A stretch of DNA of 64,000 bases from Halocynthiibacter sp049608145 (lineage in GTDB: Bacteria > Pseudomonadota > Alphaproteobacteria > Rhodobacterales > Rhodobacteraceae). The translations under genes were made by a program, and so were the position numbers. The stretch is taken from positions 1-64,000 of the forward strand of contig NZ_JBMYXF010000006.1 of NCBI RefSeq assembly GCF_049608145.1, written 5' to 3'. Below, piece by piece: positions 18,596-27,395 of this stretch (the stretch's first letter is position 1; the number at the start of each line of letters is the position of its first letter). The notes beneath the pieces were generated by a model that worked only from the letters and a program-made list of their open reading frames with translations, was not told where the DNA came from and did no database searches.

Positions 18596-20934
18596 GACGT
18601 AGCCTTGCCAGCACAACATGCCGCGCCTTTGGTGGGCTTTGTATCAGCCATGACAATTTCCACAGACGTAGGTGATTTTGTATTTGGACCAACGCGCCGC
18701 AGACGCAACGCATTGCTGACTACCAGAACACTGGACATTGCCATTGCCCCCGCCCCAAGTGCCGGCGACAATAGCTGTCCCGTAAACGGATAAATCGCGC
18801 CCATAGCAATCGGGATCAGCAGGATATTATAGCCAAAGGCCCAAATCAGGTTCTGACGAATATTGCGCATCGTGGCACGTGACAGATCCCGTGCCAGAAC
18901 AACTGCGGCTGGCCCTCCTGTCAGAACAACATCCCCCGCTTCGGTCGCAATATCGCTGCCTTCCCCCATTGCAATGCCGACGTCCGCCTGTGTCAGCGCA
19001 GGCGCGTCGTTAATCCCATCACCAACAAAAGCAACGGGTCCGTTTTCCTGCAGTGCTTTCACCACATCGGCCTTATCGCCTGGCAGGGTTTGCGCATGAA
19101 CATCTTCAATCCCAAGAAGCCGTGCGATCGCCTCGGCCGCCGGACGGGCATCTCCGGTGATCATCGCAACCCGTAACCCCGCTTTTTTCAATGTCTGAAC
19201 CGCATCATAACTTTCCGGGCGAAGCTGATCTGCGATCGCCCCAACCGCTGCCGCTTTGCTATCCACCGCGACATACAACACGGATTGCGCTTCGGATGTG
19301 AAGCCCCGCGCAGATGCATACAGAGCTGACAGGTCAACGTCTTCAGATGTCATCAGGGCTTCGTTCCCAATCAACACCCGCCGCCCGTCGACAAGGGCGC
19401 GAACCCCGGCCCCAGGCAACGCCTGCATATCAAGCATAAGGCCAGCCTCGATCCCACGTTCTTCTGCAGCCCGCAGAACCGCACCCGCCAACGGATGTTC
19501 CGAACTGCTTTCGGCCCCGGCCATCAAACGCAACACCGCATCCCGTTCAAACCCCGCAGCAATCGACAGACCGGCCAGTTCTGGACGCCCCATTGTCAGG
19601 GTTCCAGTCTTGTCAAAACAAACCGTCTGTACGTTCTCTAGACGCTGAAGTGCATCCCCTTCACGCAGCAAAATCCCAAGTTCCGCCCCCCGGCCACTGG
19701 CCACCATGATCGATACAGGCACCGCCAATCCCATCGCACAGGGACAAGCAATAATCAGAACCGATACAGAGACAACCAACGCATGGGACAATGCCGGATC
19801 TGGCCCGAAAAACAGCCATGCCAACCCTGCAAGGAATGCAAGGCCCAGCACCACAGGAACGAAAATCCTTGTGATCCGATCAACCAGATTTTCAATTGGC
19901 AATTTCGTGCCTTGGGCTTCTTCCACAAGGGTGATGATACGTGCCAACGCTGTGTCACGCCCGACCCGGGTCGCCTGCATCACCAGGGCGGATGTCCCGT
20001 TTAACGTGCCGGCGCTTACCGTGTCACCTTCGGTTTTTTCCACTGGCAGGGCTTCGCCTGTCAGCATGCTTTCATCTGCAAACCCACTGCCCTGTGTAAC
20101 AATCCCGTCCACAGCAAACCGTTCACCCGGTCGCATATGGATCAAATCATCAGGAAGGATTGCATTGACCGGAACCTCCGTTACCTGACCGTCTGTTTCC
20201 ACACGCGCGGTCTGAGGTTGCAAACGGATCAAGCGTCCAATTGCTTCGCCCGCCTGCCCTTTTGCACGCGCCTCAAGCCAACGCCCCAAAAGGATCAGAA
20301 CAACAATCACCGCAGCAGATTCAAAATAGACATTTGCGGTGCCCGTGGGCAGCCAGTTCGGGACAAAAGTAGACACGGAGGAATACAAAAACGCCGCGGA
20401 TGTCCCAAGCGCCACCAGTGAATTCATCTCGGGCATGCCCCGCAGCAGGGCAGGAAATCCCTTGCGAAAGAAATCACGACCCGGCCCAGCCAGAACAGCA
20501 AGTGTCAGAAAAAACTGAATGATACGACTGGTGTCATGGCCAAGGGTTCCCCCCAGGAAATGGTGGAATTGCGGAAAGATATGGCCACCCATTTCTAACA
20601 CGAACACCGGCAGGGTCAGGATGGCGGCAAGGATAAATCGCGCACGCAACGGCGCGGCTTCATCGGGCATTTGCGCCTTCTCAGAACCATCCCGGCGCAG
20701 CGTTGCGGGATAACCCGCCCGGGTGATCAGATCAGCGACAGCATCAGCATTCGCCCCCACAGCCAAATTGACCACCGCAGTGTGCGTGGCCAGGCTGACG
20801 CGGCCGGATGCAATCAGGTCAGATCCATCCATTGCGCGCTGAACACGCCCCGCGCAGCTGGCGCAGGACAGACCAGACACGTCCAAAATGGCAATGGAGG
20901 GTGTCTCGTGTTTTGCTTCGCTAAAATCACTCAT
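18592..20934 (-). CDS. copA: Cu(+)-exporting P1B-type ATPase
   Basis: About 780 residues. One N-terminal heavy-metal domain has the CASCAGRV metal site near residue 24. Eight membrane segments follow the P1B plan, with the transport motif ACPCAMGLA in segment 6. The phosphorylation motif DKTGTLTMG, the SSSEHPLA nucleotide motif and GDGINDAPAL hinge are present. The tail ends with a CC pair. It pumps Cu(I) out of the cytoplasm. The ATG at 20934 has AAGG at good distance; a longer start lies at 20967, upstream of the site. It is first in an operon with cueR and sits behind a CueR-type promoter. Confidence 0.93.
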   Translation of the reverse strand: MSDFSEAKHETPSIAILDVSGLSCASCAGRVQRAMDGSDLIASGRVSLATHTAVVNLAVGANADAVADLITRAGYPATLRRDGSEKAQMPDEAAPLRARFILAAILTLPVFVLEMGGHIFPQFHHFLGGTLGHDTSRIIQFFLTLAVLAGPGRDFFRKGFPALLRGMPEMNSLVALGTSAAFLYSSVSTFVPNWLPTGTANVYFESAAVIVVLILLGRWLEARAKGQAGEAIGRLIRLQPQTARVETDGQVTEVPVNAILPDDLIHMRPGERFAVDGIVTQGSGFADESMLTGEALPVEKTEGDTVSAGTLNGTSALVMQATRVGRDTALARIITLVEEAQGTKLPIENLVDRITRIFVPVVLGLAFLAGLAWLFFGPDPALSHALVVSVSVLIIACPCAMGLAVPVSIMVASGRGAELGILLREGDALQRLENVQTVCFDKTGTLTMGRPELAGLSIAAGFERDAVLRLMAGAESSSEHPLAGAVLRAAEERGIEAGLMLDMQALPGAGVRALVDGRRVLIGNEALMTSEDVDLSALYASARGFTSEAQSVLYVAVDSKAAAVGAIADQLRPESYDAVQTLKKAGLRVAMITGDARPAAEAIARLLGIEDVHAQTLPGDKADVVKALQENGPVAFVGDGINDAPALTQADVGIAMGEGSDIATEAGDVVLTGGPAAVVLARDLSRATMRNIRQNLIWAFGYNILLIPIAMGAIYPFTGQLLSPALGAGAMAMSSVLVVSNALRLRRVGPNTKSPTSVEIVMADTKPTKGAACCAGKATS

Positions 20935-20964
20935 CCTGCACCTTTGGATCTGGGGTTTGTTGGG

Positions 20965-20995
20965 CATATAGGCCTTCCAGTAACAGGAAGGTCAA
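20965..20995 (-). promoter_or_regulatory. CueR-type copA promoter with 19-bp spacer and operator dyad
   Basis: On the minus strand TTGACC (20990-20995) and TATATG (20965-20970) are separated by exactly 19 bp, the over-long spacing required for MerR-type activation. The spacer holds a perfect dyad, CCTTCC-N7-GGAAGG (20973-20991), the CueR/HmrR operator. The copA start is 31 bp downstream of the -10 box. Confidence 0.92.
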
Positions 20996-21029
20996 GCGGA
21001 AAACCGCCCGACACCCATAAGTTGAACCA

Positions 21030-21057
21030 AAGAAAAAGGCACCCGAACCGGGTGCCC
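21030..21057 (-). terminator. Rho-independent terminator of trpFB
   Basis: On the minus strand GGCACCC pairs with GGGTGCC across a 5-base loop and is followed by TTTTTCTTT. It lies about 30 bp past the trpB stop and insulates the copper promoter downstream. Confidence 0.9.
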
Positions 21058-21086
21058 TCGATGACAAGATAAAGCTGTCGCTGTTC

Positions 21087-22322
21087 TTAGTCGCTTTCGT
21101 TCATGTCCACGCCAAGCGCCTTCGCCACGGTGAAGATATCCTTATCGCCACGGCCACACATGTTCATGACAATGATGTGGTCTTTTGGCAGGGTCGGCGC
21201 CATTTTCATCACATGCGCAAGGGCATGGGAGGGTTCGAGCGCGGGAATGATACCTTCCTGGGTACAGCAGAACTGGAAAGCTTCCAGCGCTTCGGTATCT
21301 GTGATGGATACATATTGCGCGCGCCCAATGTCATGCAGCCAAGAATGTTCTGGCCCGATCCCAGGATAATCCAGACCCGCTGAGATCGAGAAGCCTTCAA
21401 GGATCTGCCCGTCGTCATCTTGCAACAGGTATGTCCGGTTGCCATGCAAAACACCAGGACGGCCACCTGTCAGGGACGCACAGTGTTCCATCTTTTCATT
21501 CACGCCTTTACCGCCGGCCTCAACACCAACGATGTTCACGCTATCATCATCCAGGAACGGGAAGAACAAGCCCATCGCATTGGACCCGCCGCCAATTGCC
21601 GCAATGATCGTATCAGGCAAACGGCCTTCGCCTTCATGTTCGGGCAGCTGTTCGCGCACTTCTTTACCAATGATCGCTTGGAAATCACGCACCATCGCAG
21701 GGTATGGGTGCGGGCCAGCCACGGTGCCGATGCAGTAGAACGTGTCGCGCACATTGGTCACCCAATCACGCAATGCATCGTTCATCGCATCTTTCAGCGT
21801 GCCACGACCAGACGTCACGGGTACAACTTTTGCACCCAGCAGTTTCATGCGGAAGACGTTGGGTGCCTGACGTTCAACGTCATGGGCGCCCATGTAAACG
21901 ATGCATTCCAGACCAAAACGCGCACAGACGGTCGCGGTTGCAACACCGTGTTGCCCAGCACCGGTTTCCGCGATGATCCGGGTCTTGCCCATGCGACGTG
22001 CCAGCAAGATCTGCCCCAGCACATTGTTGATCTTATGCGCGCCGGTGTGGTTCAGCTCGTCACGTTTCAGGTAAATCTTTGCCCCGCCCAGATGCTTCGT
22101 CAGCCCTTCGGCAAAATACAGCGGGCTTGGACGGCCGACGTAATGCTTCCACAGGTCATCCATTTCCGCATGGAATTCCGGGTCAACCTTGGCTTTTTCG
22201 TATTCGTCCTGCAGATCCAGGATCAGCGGCATCAGGGTTTCTGACACAAACCGCCCACCAAAATCGCCAAAGCGACCGTTTTCATCCGGTCCGTTCATAA
22301 AGCTGTTGAACAGATCATCCAT
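21087..22322 (-). CDS. trpB: Tryptophan synthase beta chain
   Basis: A 411-residue PLP enzyme of fold type II. The PLP lysine lies in HTGAHKINNVLGQ near residue 94. The phosphate-binding loop GGGSNAMGLF is near residue 245, and the C-terminal GRGDKD is present. It condenses indole with serine to make tryptophan in the alpha2-beta2 complex. The gene follows trpF by 11 bp in one operon; trpA is not in this window, as often in alphaproteobacteria. A terminator lies just downstream. Confidence 0.95.
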   Translation of the reverse strand: MDDLFNSFMNGPDENGRFGDFGGRFVSETLMPLILDLQDEYEKAKVDPEFHAEMDDLWKHYVGRPSPLYFAEGLTKHLGGAKIYLKRDELNHTGAHKINNVLGQILLARRMGKTRIIAETGAGQHGVATATVCARFGLECIVYMGAHDVERQAPNVFRMKLLGAKVVPVTSGRGTLKDAMNDALRDWVTNVRDTFYCIGTVAGPHPYPAMVRDFQAIIGKEVREQLPEHEGEGRLPDTIIAAIGGGSNAMGLFFPFLDDDSVNIVGVEAGGKGVNEKMEHCASLTGGRPGVLHGNRTYLLQDDDGQILEGFSISAGLDYPGIGPEHSWLHDIGRAQYVSITDTEALEAFQFCCTQEGIIPALEPSHALAHVMKMAPTLPKDHIIVMNMCGRGDKDIFTVAKALGVDMNESD

Positions 22323-22333
22323 AGTTATTCCCC

Positions 22334-22987
22334 TCAGAAACGTGGCACGGGATTTGTCGCCGCAGTGACGAAATCCGCTATCTTAACTGCATTCTTTACG
22401 CCGGGCGCGCTCTCAACACCAGAGGAAACGTCAACCTGTGTCGCCCCCGTCAGATGAATGGCCTCGGCGACATTATCCGGGGTCAGTCCCCCGGCCAGCA
22501 TCCACGGCGTGGCCCAGCGACGTCCGGCCAACAACCGCCAATCAAAAGCAAGACCGTTGCCCCCAGGCAGGTCCGCATTCTTCGGGGGTTTGGCATCAAT
22601 CAGCAACTGATCCGCAACACGTGTATAGGTGCTGATCTGGATCAGATCATCCGCATCTGCAATCCCGATGGCTTTCATCACCGGCAAGCCATATCGCGCG
22701 CGGATTTCTTGCACCCGTTCCGGGCTTTCCCCACCATGAAGTTGTATCATATCCAACGGAACATCCGCGACAATCGCATCTAACGTGGCATCATCTGCAT
22801 TCACAGTTAGCGCAACTTTCGCCACCCCTTCCGGGATGGCAAGGGCCAGAACACGCGCTTGTTCAATCTCAAGATGTCGGGGTGACTTCGCAAAAAAGAC
22901 GAGGCCCGCATAACGGGCCCCGGCAGCGGCAACTGTGGCCGCATCTTCTACGGTTTTGAGACCGCAAATTTTAACGCTGATGGTCAT
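22334..22987 (-). CDS. trpF: Phosphoribosylanthranilate isomerase
   Basis: A 217-residue TIM-barrel enzyme. It starts with VKICGLKT, the catalytic cysteine motif (Cys at residue 8), and has the MIQLHGGESPERV strand near residue 80 and an AGGLTPDNV phosphate-binding loop near residue 166. DVSSGVES near the C-terminus completes the phosphate site. It converts phosphoribosylanthranilate to the ribulose form in tryptophan synthesis. It is directly followed by trpB and preceded by lapA 26 bp upstream. Confidence 0.94.
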   Translation of the reverse strand: MTISVKICGLKTVEDAATVAAAGARYAGLVFFAKSPRHLEIEQARVLALAIPEGVAKVALTVNADDATLDAIVADVPLDMIQLHGGESPERVQEIRARYGLPVMKAIGIADADDLIQISTYTRVADQLLIDAKPPKNADLPGGNGLAFDWRLLAGRRWATPWMLAGGLTPDNVAEAIHLTGATQVDVSSGVESAPGVKNAVKIADFVTAATNPVPRF

Positions 22988-23013
22988 GGGGTGTCCTGCC
23001 TTTTGGCAGCAAC

Positions 23014-23367
23014 TTAAGCTTTGCTTTCCAGAAGTGCCAGCACATCATCTGCCTGGCCCCCTTTTTCTGCCGGTGTCGCTGCCCGCAGTTGATCCACTTC
23101 CTTTTGCAGTTTGGCAGCTTTGCTGGCCGTACCACGGAATTTCATTTCCCGCAGCCATTCCCAAATAAAGCCGATCACAAGCCCGGCAACGATACCGCCA
23201 ACCACAATTACAAACAAAGGCAATTGCAGAGGTTCTGTTGACAGGCCAAGAACTTCAGACAGTTCCTGTGGCAAAAGGTGAAGTGAAACCAAAGCACGAT
23301 TTGCCAGTGCTACTGTGATCAGCAACACGGCCAGAACGGCGAGGAACACATACTTAATATACCGCAT
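23014..23367 (-). CDS. lapA: LapA-family (DUF1049) inner-membrane protein
   Basis: A 117-residue protein with two membrane segments (residues about 4-24 and 50-70) linked by a short loop, then a cytoplasmic coiled-coil-like helix containing KAAKLQKEVDQL. This matches LapA/YciS, which in enterobacteria helps control LPS synthesis via LapB/FtsH. In alphaproteobacteria the role is less clear. It sits between ihfB and trpF on the same strand, 14 bp after ihfB, a conserved neighbourhood. The name is by domain, so function is tentative. Confidence 0.75.
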   Translation of the reverse strand: MRYIKYVFLAVLAVLLITVALANRALVSLHLLPQELSEVLGLSTEPLQLPLFVIVVGGIVAGLVIGFIWEWLREMKFRGTASKAAKLQKEVDQLRAATPAEKGGQADDVLALLESKA

Positions 23368-23381
23368 AATTTACTTTCTGA

Positions 23382-23669
23382 TCAGCCGGCCTTGCCGTTC
23401 AACCGGTCTCGTAGCAGCTTACCTGTTTTAAAGAAGGGCACATATTTGGCCGCGACTTCCACAGATTCACCCGTACGTGGGTTGCGCCCAATTCGGGCTT
23501 CGCGTTTCTTCACTGAGAATGCTCCAAAACCACGCAACTCGACCCGGTCGCCACGGGACATTGCATTGGTGATTTCTTCAAAAACAGTGTTTACGATGCG
23601 TTCAACATCGCGTTGATAAAGGTGTGGATTTTCATCGGCAATCGCCTGAACTAGCTCCGAACGGATCAT
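23382..23669 (-). CDS. ihfB: Integration host factor subunit beta
   Basis: A 95-residue HU/IHF-family DNA-bending protein. It begins MIRSELVQAIADENPHL and has the DNA-binding arm motif GRNPRTGE with the intercalating proline near residue 63. VELRGFGAFSVKKR before the arm is typical of IhfB. The start at 23669 fits family length and follows an AGGGG site; an upstream start at 23738 would add an atypical 23-residue tail. It lies downstream of rpsA, as in many proteobacteria, but a terminator and a promoter-like AT-rich gap separate them. Confidence 0.92.
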   Translation of the reverse strand: MIRSELVQAIADENPHLYQRDVERIVNTVFEEITNAMSRGDRVELRGFGAFSVKKREARIGRNPRTGESVEVAAKYVPFFKTGKLLRDRLNGKAG

Positions 23670-23907
23670 TCCTATTATTCCCCTGGCTGGATGTGGCGCC
23701 TGTTTATGCGCTCTCTTTTGGAAGTCGTCTCGTGACACTCACATATTCGCGCCTGAAACTGAAAATCGCAACGATAAACCTTGCTAAACTCTGCAGTTCA
23801 TACCTTTGATTGATGAAAAAAGTGACATTTACGTCAAAAAATTCATCTTTTTCAGGATTTCTGAAGCTGTGGTGTCTTAATATTTCTTTTGATCATGCGA
23901 ATCGCAA

Positions 23908-23941
23908 AACAAAACGGCCCCGTCGAATGACAGGGCCGTTT
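23908..23941 (-). terminator. Rho-independent terminator of rpsA
   Basis: On the minus strand AAACGGCCC pairs with GGGCCGTTT across a 12-base loop, followed by TGTTTTG. It lies about 20 bp past the rpsA stop. The remaining 23670-23907 stretch is AT-rich and probably carries the ihfB promoter. Confidence 0.85.
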
Positions 23942-23961
23942 CTATTGTTTCCGTTGCGTGA

Positions 23962-25641
23962 TCAGTCGTCAGACTTCAGAGCTGCGCCCAGGATATCACC
24001 CAAAGATGCGCCAGAGTCAGAAGAACCATACTGTTCTACTGCTTCTTTCTCTTCCGCGATCTCACGTGCTTTGATGGACAGACCCAGACGACGTGTTTTC
24101 GCGTCTACGTTGGTCACACGAACGTCCAGTTTGTCACCAACCTGGAAACGCTCTGGGCGTTGCTCGGCACGGTCACGGGACAGGTCAGAACGACGGATGA
24201 AGGATTTCATGCCTTCATAGTCAACTTCAACGCCACCTTCTTCGATCGCAGTCACTTCAACTGTGATGATAGAACCGCGCTTCACGCCGTCAGCAACTTC
24301 AGCGAACGGATCGCCGCCCAGTGCTTTCACGGAGAGAGAGATGCGCTCTTTCTCGATGTCCACTTCGGTGACAACGGCCTGAACCATTTCGCCTTTGTGG
24401 TAATCGCCGATCACGTCTTCGCCACGGCCTTCCCATGTCAGATCTGACAGGTGAACCATGCCGTCGATTTCGTTGTCGAGACCGATGAACAGACCGAATT
24501 CAGTGATGTTCTTCACTTCACCTTCAACTTCGGTGCCAACTGGGTTGTTCTCAGCGAACACTTCCCATGGGTTGCGCATGGTCTGTTTCAGACCAAGGGA
24601 TACGCGACGCTTGGAACCATCGATTTCCAGAACCATGACTTCGACTTCTTGAGACGTAGACACGATTTTGCCTGGGTGTACGTTCTTCTTAGTCCAGGAC
24701 ATTTCAGAAACATGTACGAGGCCTTCAACACCAGCTTCGAGTTCAACAAATGCACCGTAATCAGTGATGTTGGTGACGCGACCCTTGTGGACAGAATCCA
24801 GTGGGTATTTCGCAGCAACAGCATCCCATGGATCGTCCTGCAGCTGTTTCATGCCGAGGGAGATACGGTGGGTCTCTTTGTTGATCTTGATCACCTGAAC
24901 CTTGATGGTCTCACCGATTGTGAGGATCTCGGATGGGTGGTTCACACGACGCCAAGCCATGTCGGTAACGTGCAGCAAGCCGTCAACGCCACCGAGGTCA
25001 ACGAATGCACCGTATTCAGTGATGTTCTTAACAACACCGTCAACAGCCTGACCTTCAGTAAGGTTGCCGATAACTTCAGCGCGCTGTTCCGCACGTGATT
25101 CTTCAAGGATAGCACGACGAGAAACAACGATGTTGCCACGACGACGGTCCATTTTCAGAATTTGGAACGGCTGCTTCAGACCCATCAATGGGCCCGCGTC
25201 ACGCACTGGACGTACGTCAACTTGGGAACCTGGCAGGAACGCAACAGCGCCGCCGAGGTCAACAGTGAAGCCGCCTTTAACGCGACCAAAGATAGCACCG
25301 TCAACGCGCTCTTCGTCAGCATATGCTTTCTCGAGGCGATCCCATGCTTCTTCACGACGCGCCATTTCACGGGAAATAACAGCTTCGCCACGGGCGTTTT
25401 CAGCTGCGCGCAGGAATACTTCTACAGTGTCGCCAACAGCGATTTCAGCTTCTTCACCTGGGTTTGCGAATTCTTTAAGGTCAACGCGGCCTTCCATTTT
25501 GTAGCCTACGTCGATGATGGCCTGGCCCGCTTCGATTGCGATAACCTTGCCTTTGACAACAGAACCTTCTTCAGGTGTGTCAATTTCGAAGCTTTCCTGC
25601 AGGAGTGCTTCGAATTCTTCCATTGAGATGTTTTGAGCCAT
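23962..25641 (-). CDS. rpsA: 30S ribosomal protein S1
   Basis: A 559-residue protein with six S1/OB-fold repeats. Repeats are visible as GxVxxITxYGAFVDLGGVDGLLHVTDMAW (abbreviated here by pattern) near residues 205, 290 and 377, with two degenerate ribosome-binding repeats at the N-terminus. It starts MAQNISMEEFEALL. S1 binds mRNA leaders on the 30S subunit and is essential. Codon use is strongly biased, as for highly expressed genes, which creates long spurious open frames on the other strand. Confidence 0.96.
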   Translation of the reverse strand: MAQNISMEEFEALLQESFEIDTPEEGSVVKGKVIAIEAGQAIIDVGYKMEGRVDLKEFANPGEEAEIAVGDTVEVFLRAAENARGEAVISREMARREEAWDRLEKAYADEERVDGAIFGRVKGGFTVDLGGAVAFLPGSQVDVRPVRDAGPLMGLKQPFQILKMDRRRGNIVVSRRAILEESRAEQRAEVIGNLTEGQAVDGVVKNITEYGAFVDLGGVDGLLHVTDMAWRRVNHPSEILTIGETIKVQVIKINKETHRISLGMKQLQDDPWDAVAAKYPLDSVHKGRVTNITDYGAFVELEAGVEGLVHVSEMSWTKKNVHPGKIVSTSQEVEVMVLEIDGSKRRVSLGLKQTMRNPWEVFAENNPVGTEVEGEVKNITEFGLFIGLDNEIDGMVHLSDLTWEGRGEDVIGDYHKGEMVQAVVTEVDIEKERISLSVKALGGDPFAEVADGVKRGSIITVEVTAIEEGGVEVDYEGMKSFIRRSDLSRDRAEQRPERFQVGDKLDVRVTNVDAKTRRLGLSIKAREIAEEKEAVEQYGSSDSGASLGDILGAALKSDD

Positions 25642-25939
25642 GTGGTCTCAGAGTCCTTTTCAATCGTTTTTCTGGCCGTGCGGTTGTCTCCGCCGGTCTT
25701 GGTTTCAGTTGGTCAACAGGCAGCCTGAAACAAACAGACCAAACACAAACAAAGAGGGCCGGTATGCGCCGACCCTGCCCGTCATTTTTGTTTTTATGGC
25801 TTAAACGCCTTATTGACCCGCGCTCTATAGCCTTAATTTCTGGCAAACACAAGCCTCCATCGCCCACGAAACAAGGCCTTCCTCTTGCCATTCAGGACCA
25901 ACAACGGGCTAATCACGTCATAGCCCGGAAGGTCACAAA
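25642..25939. other. rpsA leader and intergenic region
   Basis: About 300 bp with no gene. It should hold the rpsA promoter on the minus strand. A small hairpin (CGGGCTA with TAGCCCG, 25905-25927) lies just ahead of the acetyltransferase start. A GC-rich dyad followed by a T run (about 25757-25800, plus strand) resembles a terminator with no plus-strand gene upstream. Neither has an assigned role. Confidence 0.4.
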
Positions 25940-26377
25940 ATGATTCGCACAATCAGCATCGATTTGGCCCTGCCTCTGCGCCAGACCGTTCTCTGGCAGG
26001 GGCATCCACCTTCACATGCGATGGTACCCGGAGATGACACGGCCCAACATTTTGGACTGTTTCACGACAACACCCTCGTCTCCGTCGCGTCGTTGTTTCC
26101 AGATGACCATTCCGGCATTCAGCTGCGTAAATTCGCCACCCTGCCCCACATGCAAAGCAAAGGGTTTGGTCGCCGAATGCTAGATCACCTTCGGATACAG
26201 GCGCAAAACGCCGGCGCAACATGCTTGTGGTGTGATGCACGGCTGTCCGCCCGCGGGTTCTATGCCAAATCCGGATTTCAGGAAAAAGGCGAAATCTTTG
26301 AACGAAAAGGCCGCCCCTATATCGTCATGTCCCATACACTGAACAAAGCAACGCGCGCACCATCTGACAGTTCTTAA
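25940..26377 (+). CDS. GNAT-family N-acetyltransferase
   Basis: A 145-residue protein with the GNAT acetyl-CoA fold. Motif A reads LRKFATLPHMQSKGFGRRML near residues 65-84, including the Q/R-x-x-G-x-G loop (QSKGFG), and motif B reads GFYAKSGFQEKG near residue 103. It transfers an acetyl group to an unknown amine acceptor. A GGAAGG site precedes the ATG. It stands alone, divergent from rpsA. Confidence 0.8.
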   Translation: MIRTISIDLALPLRQTVLWQGHPPSHAMVPGDDTAQHFGLFHDNTLVSVASLFPDDHSGIQLRKFATLPHMQSKGFGRRMLDHLRIQAQNAGATCLWCDARLSARGFYAKSGFQEKGEIFERKGRPYIVMSHTLNKATRAPSDSS

Positions 26378-26484
26378 CCATCCTGCGCGATAAGTTCTCC
26401 GTTGTGCAACACCGGGATCCCCCGGACCCAATGTCGGATGAGAGGCTCTGGCGAAAGCAGAAAGGGCGGATCATAGCTTACCTG
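26374..26484 (-). pseudogene. Possible 3' remnant of an unidentified gene
   Basis: An open stretch of 36 codons ends in TAA on the minus strand and overlaps the acetyltransferase stop by 4 bp. Its translation contains LIRHWVRGIPVLHNGELIA, which reads like the C-terminus of a folded enzyme rather than random sequence. It has no start codon with a ribosome site, and the frame is closed by TGA at 26485-26487. I do not recognise the family. The rest of 26485-26657 shows nothing else. Confidence 0.25.
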
Positions 26485-26657
26485 TCAGGATGTAACGATC
26501 CCTGGCACTCAGACCCTATCCGCAAGGGCGGCGCCGCCATCTTTTCTGGTCACACACTCTGATGACTCTGACCAACCCGTGATGACGTGCTTACCTAAAC
26601 AGAAATTCAGAAACCGCCGGCCCCCGCCGCGCGGATCAAAAGCATGCGTTGAAACAT

Positions 26658-27272
26658 TCAGCCCGCGTTCCGGGCGGCGTTCACCGCTGCCACACATTGC
26701 GCGACCGCATCTTCAATCGACAACTCAGACGTATCCAAAAGCAAGGCATCATTCGCAGCCTTCAAAGGGGCAGTCGCACGTTCCCGATCACGCTTGTCCC
26801 GTGCTTTCAGATCATCCAACACCCCTTCAGGGGTTACATCCTGGCCCTTGGCAGACAATTCCAGATATCGTCGTTCCGCACGCACCTCATCTGAAGCCGT
26901 GATATACAATTTCACCTCAGCCTCAGGGCAGATCACTGTACCAATGTCGCGTCCATCCAGAACTGCGCCCCCGGCCCGACGGGCAAAGGCACGTTGAAAA
27001 TCAAGCAGGGCTTGCCGTACTTCCGGAATTGCTGCCACTTTGGATGCGGCCTGGGCCACTGCTGAATTGCGCAACGCATCTGCATCGATGTCTTCTGCCC
27101 GCAAAGCTTTTGCTGCCTCCAGCGGGTCCGCCCCCTGCAACAACTGCGCGCCAACGGCACGATACAAAAGCCCTGTATCCAAATGCGCAAAAGAAAAATG
27201 CGCGGCAAGCGCTTTGGAAATTGTTCCTTTGCCCGATGCTGCCGGACCATCAACTGCAACTGTAAGTGTCAT
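26658..27272 (-). CDS. cmk: Cytidylate kinase
   Basis: About 204 residues. The P-loop GPAASGKGT lies at residues 9-17. The CMP-binding elements LDTGLLYRAVG and LDGRDIGTVICP follow, and the lid region contains RDKRDRERATAPL. It phosphorylates CMP and dCMP. The start at 27272 has GGAGG upstream. In many alphaproteobacteria cmk lies between aroA and rpsA; here extra small genes separate aroA from cmk. Confidence 0.94.
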   Translation of the reverse strand: MTLTVAVDGPAASGKGTISKALAAHFSFAHLDTGLLYRAVGAQLLQGADPLEAAKALRAEDIDADALRNSAVAQAASKVAAIPEVRQALLDFQRAFARRAGGAVLDGRDIGTVICPEAEVKLYITASDEVRAERRYLELSAKGQDVTPEGVLDDLKARDKRDRERATAPLKAANDALLLDTSELSIEDAVAQCVAAVNAARNAG

Positions 27273-27395
27273 TCGCGCCTCCATACTCAGGAGGTATCCT
27301 CAGGCAGTCAGACTGTCAAACATACTAAGAAGAAAGCAGCCGCCTGACAATTCAACGCACGTCTTCCGGCCTTGTTTCACCCCTAGTTCTGGGCC

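Noticed and set aside
21420..22244. Open frame of about 274 codons on the plus strand opposite trpB
   Set aside because: It is complementary to a complete, conserved trpB with a terminator. No ribosome site or domain was found.
24451..25098. Long open frames on the plus strand inside rpsA
   Set aside because: The repeated S1 domains and biased codons of rpsA produce these frames. They carry repeated pieces mirroring the S1 repeats and no independent signal.
25757..25800. Terminator-like dyad and T run on the plus strand upstream of rpsA
   Set aside because: There is no plus-strand gene ending before it, and pairing includes mismatches. It is probably part of the rpsA leader composition.
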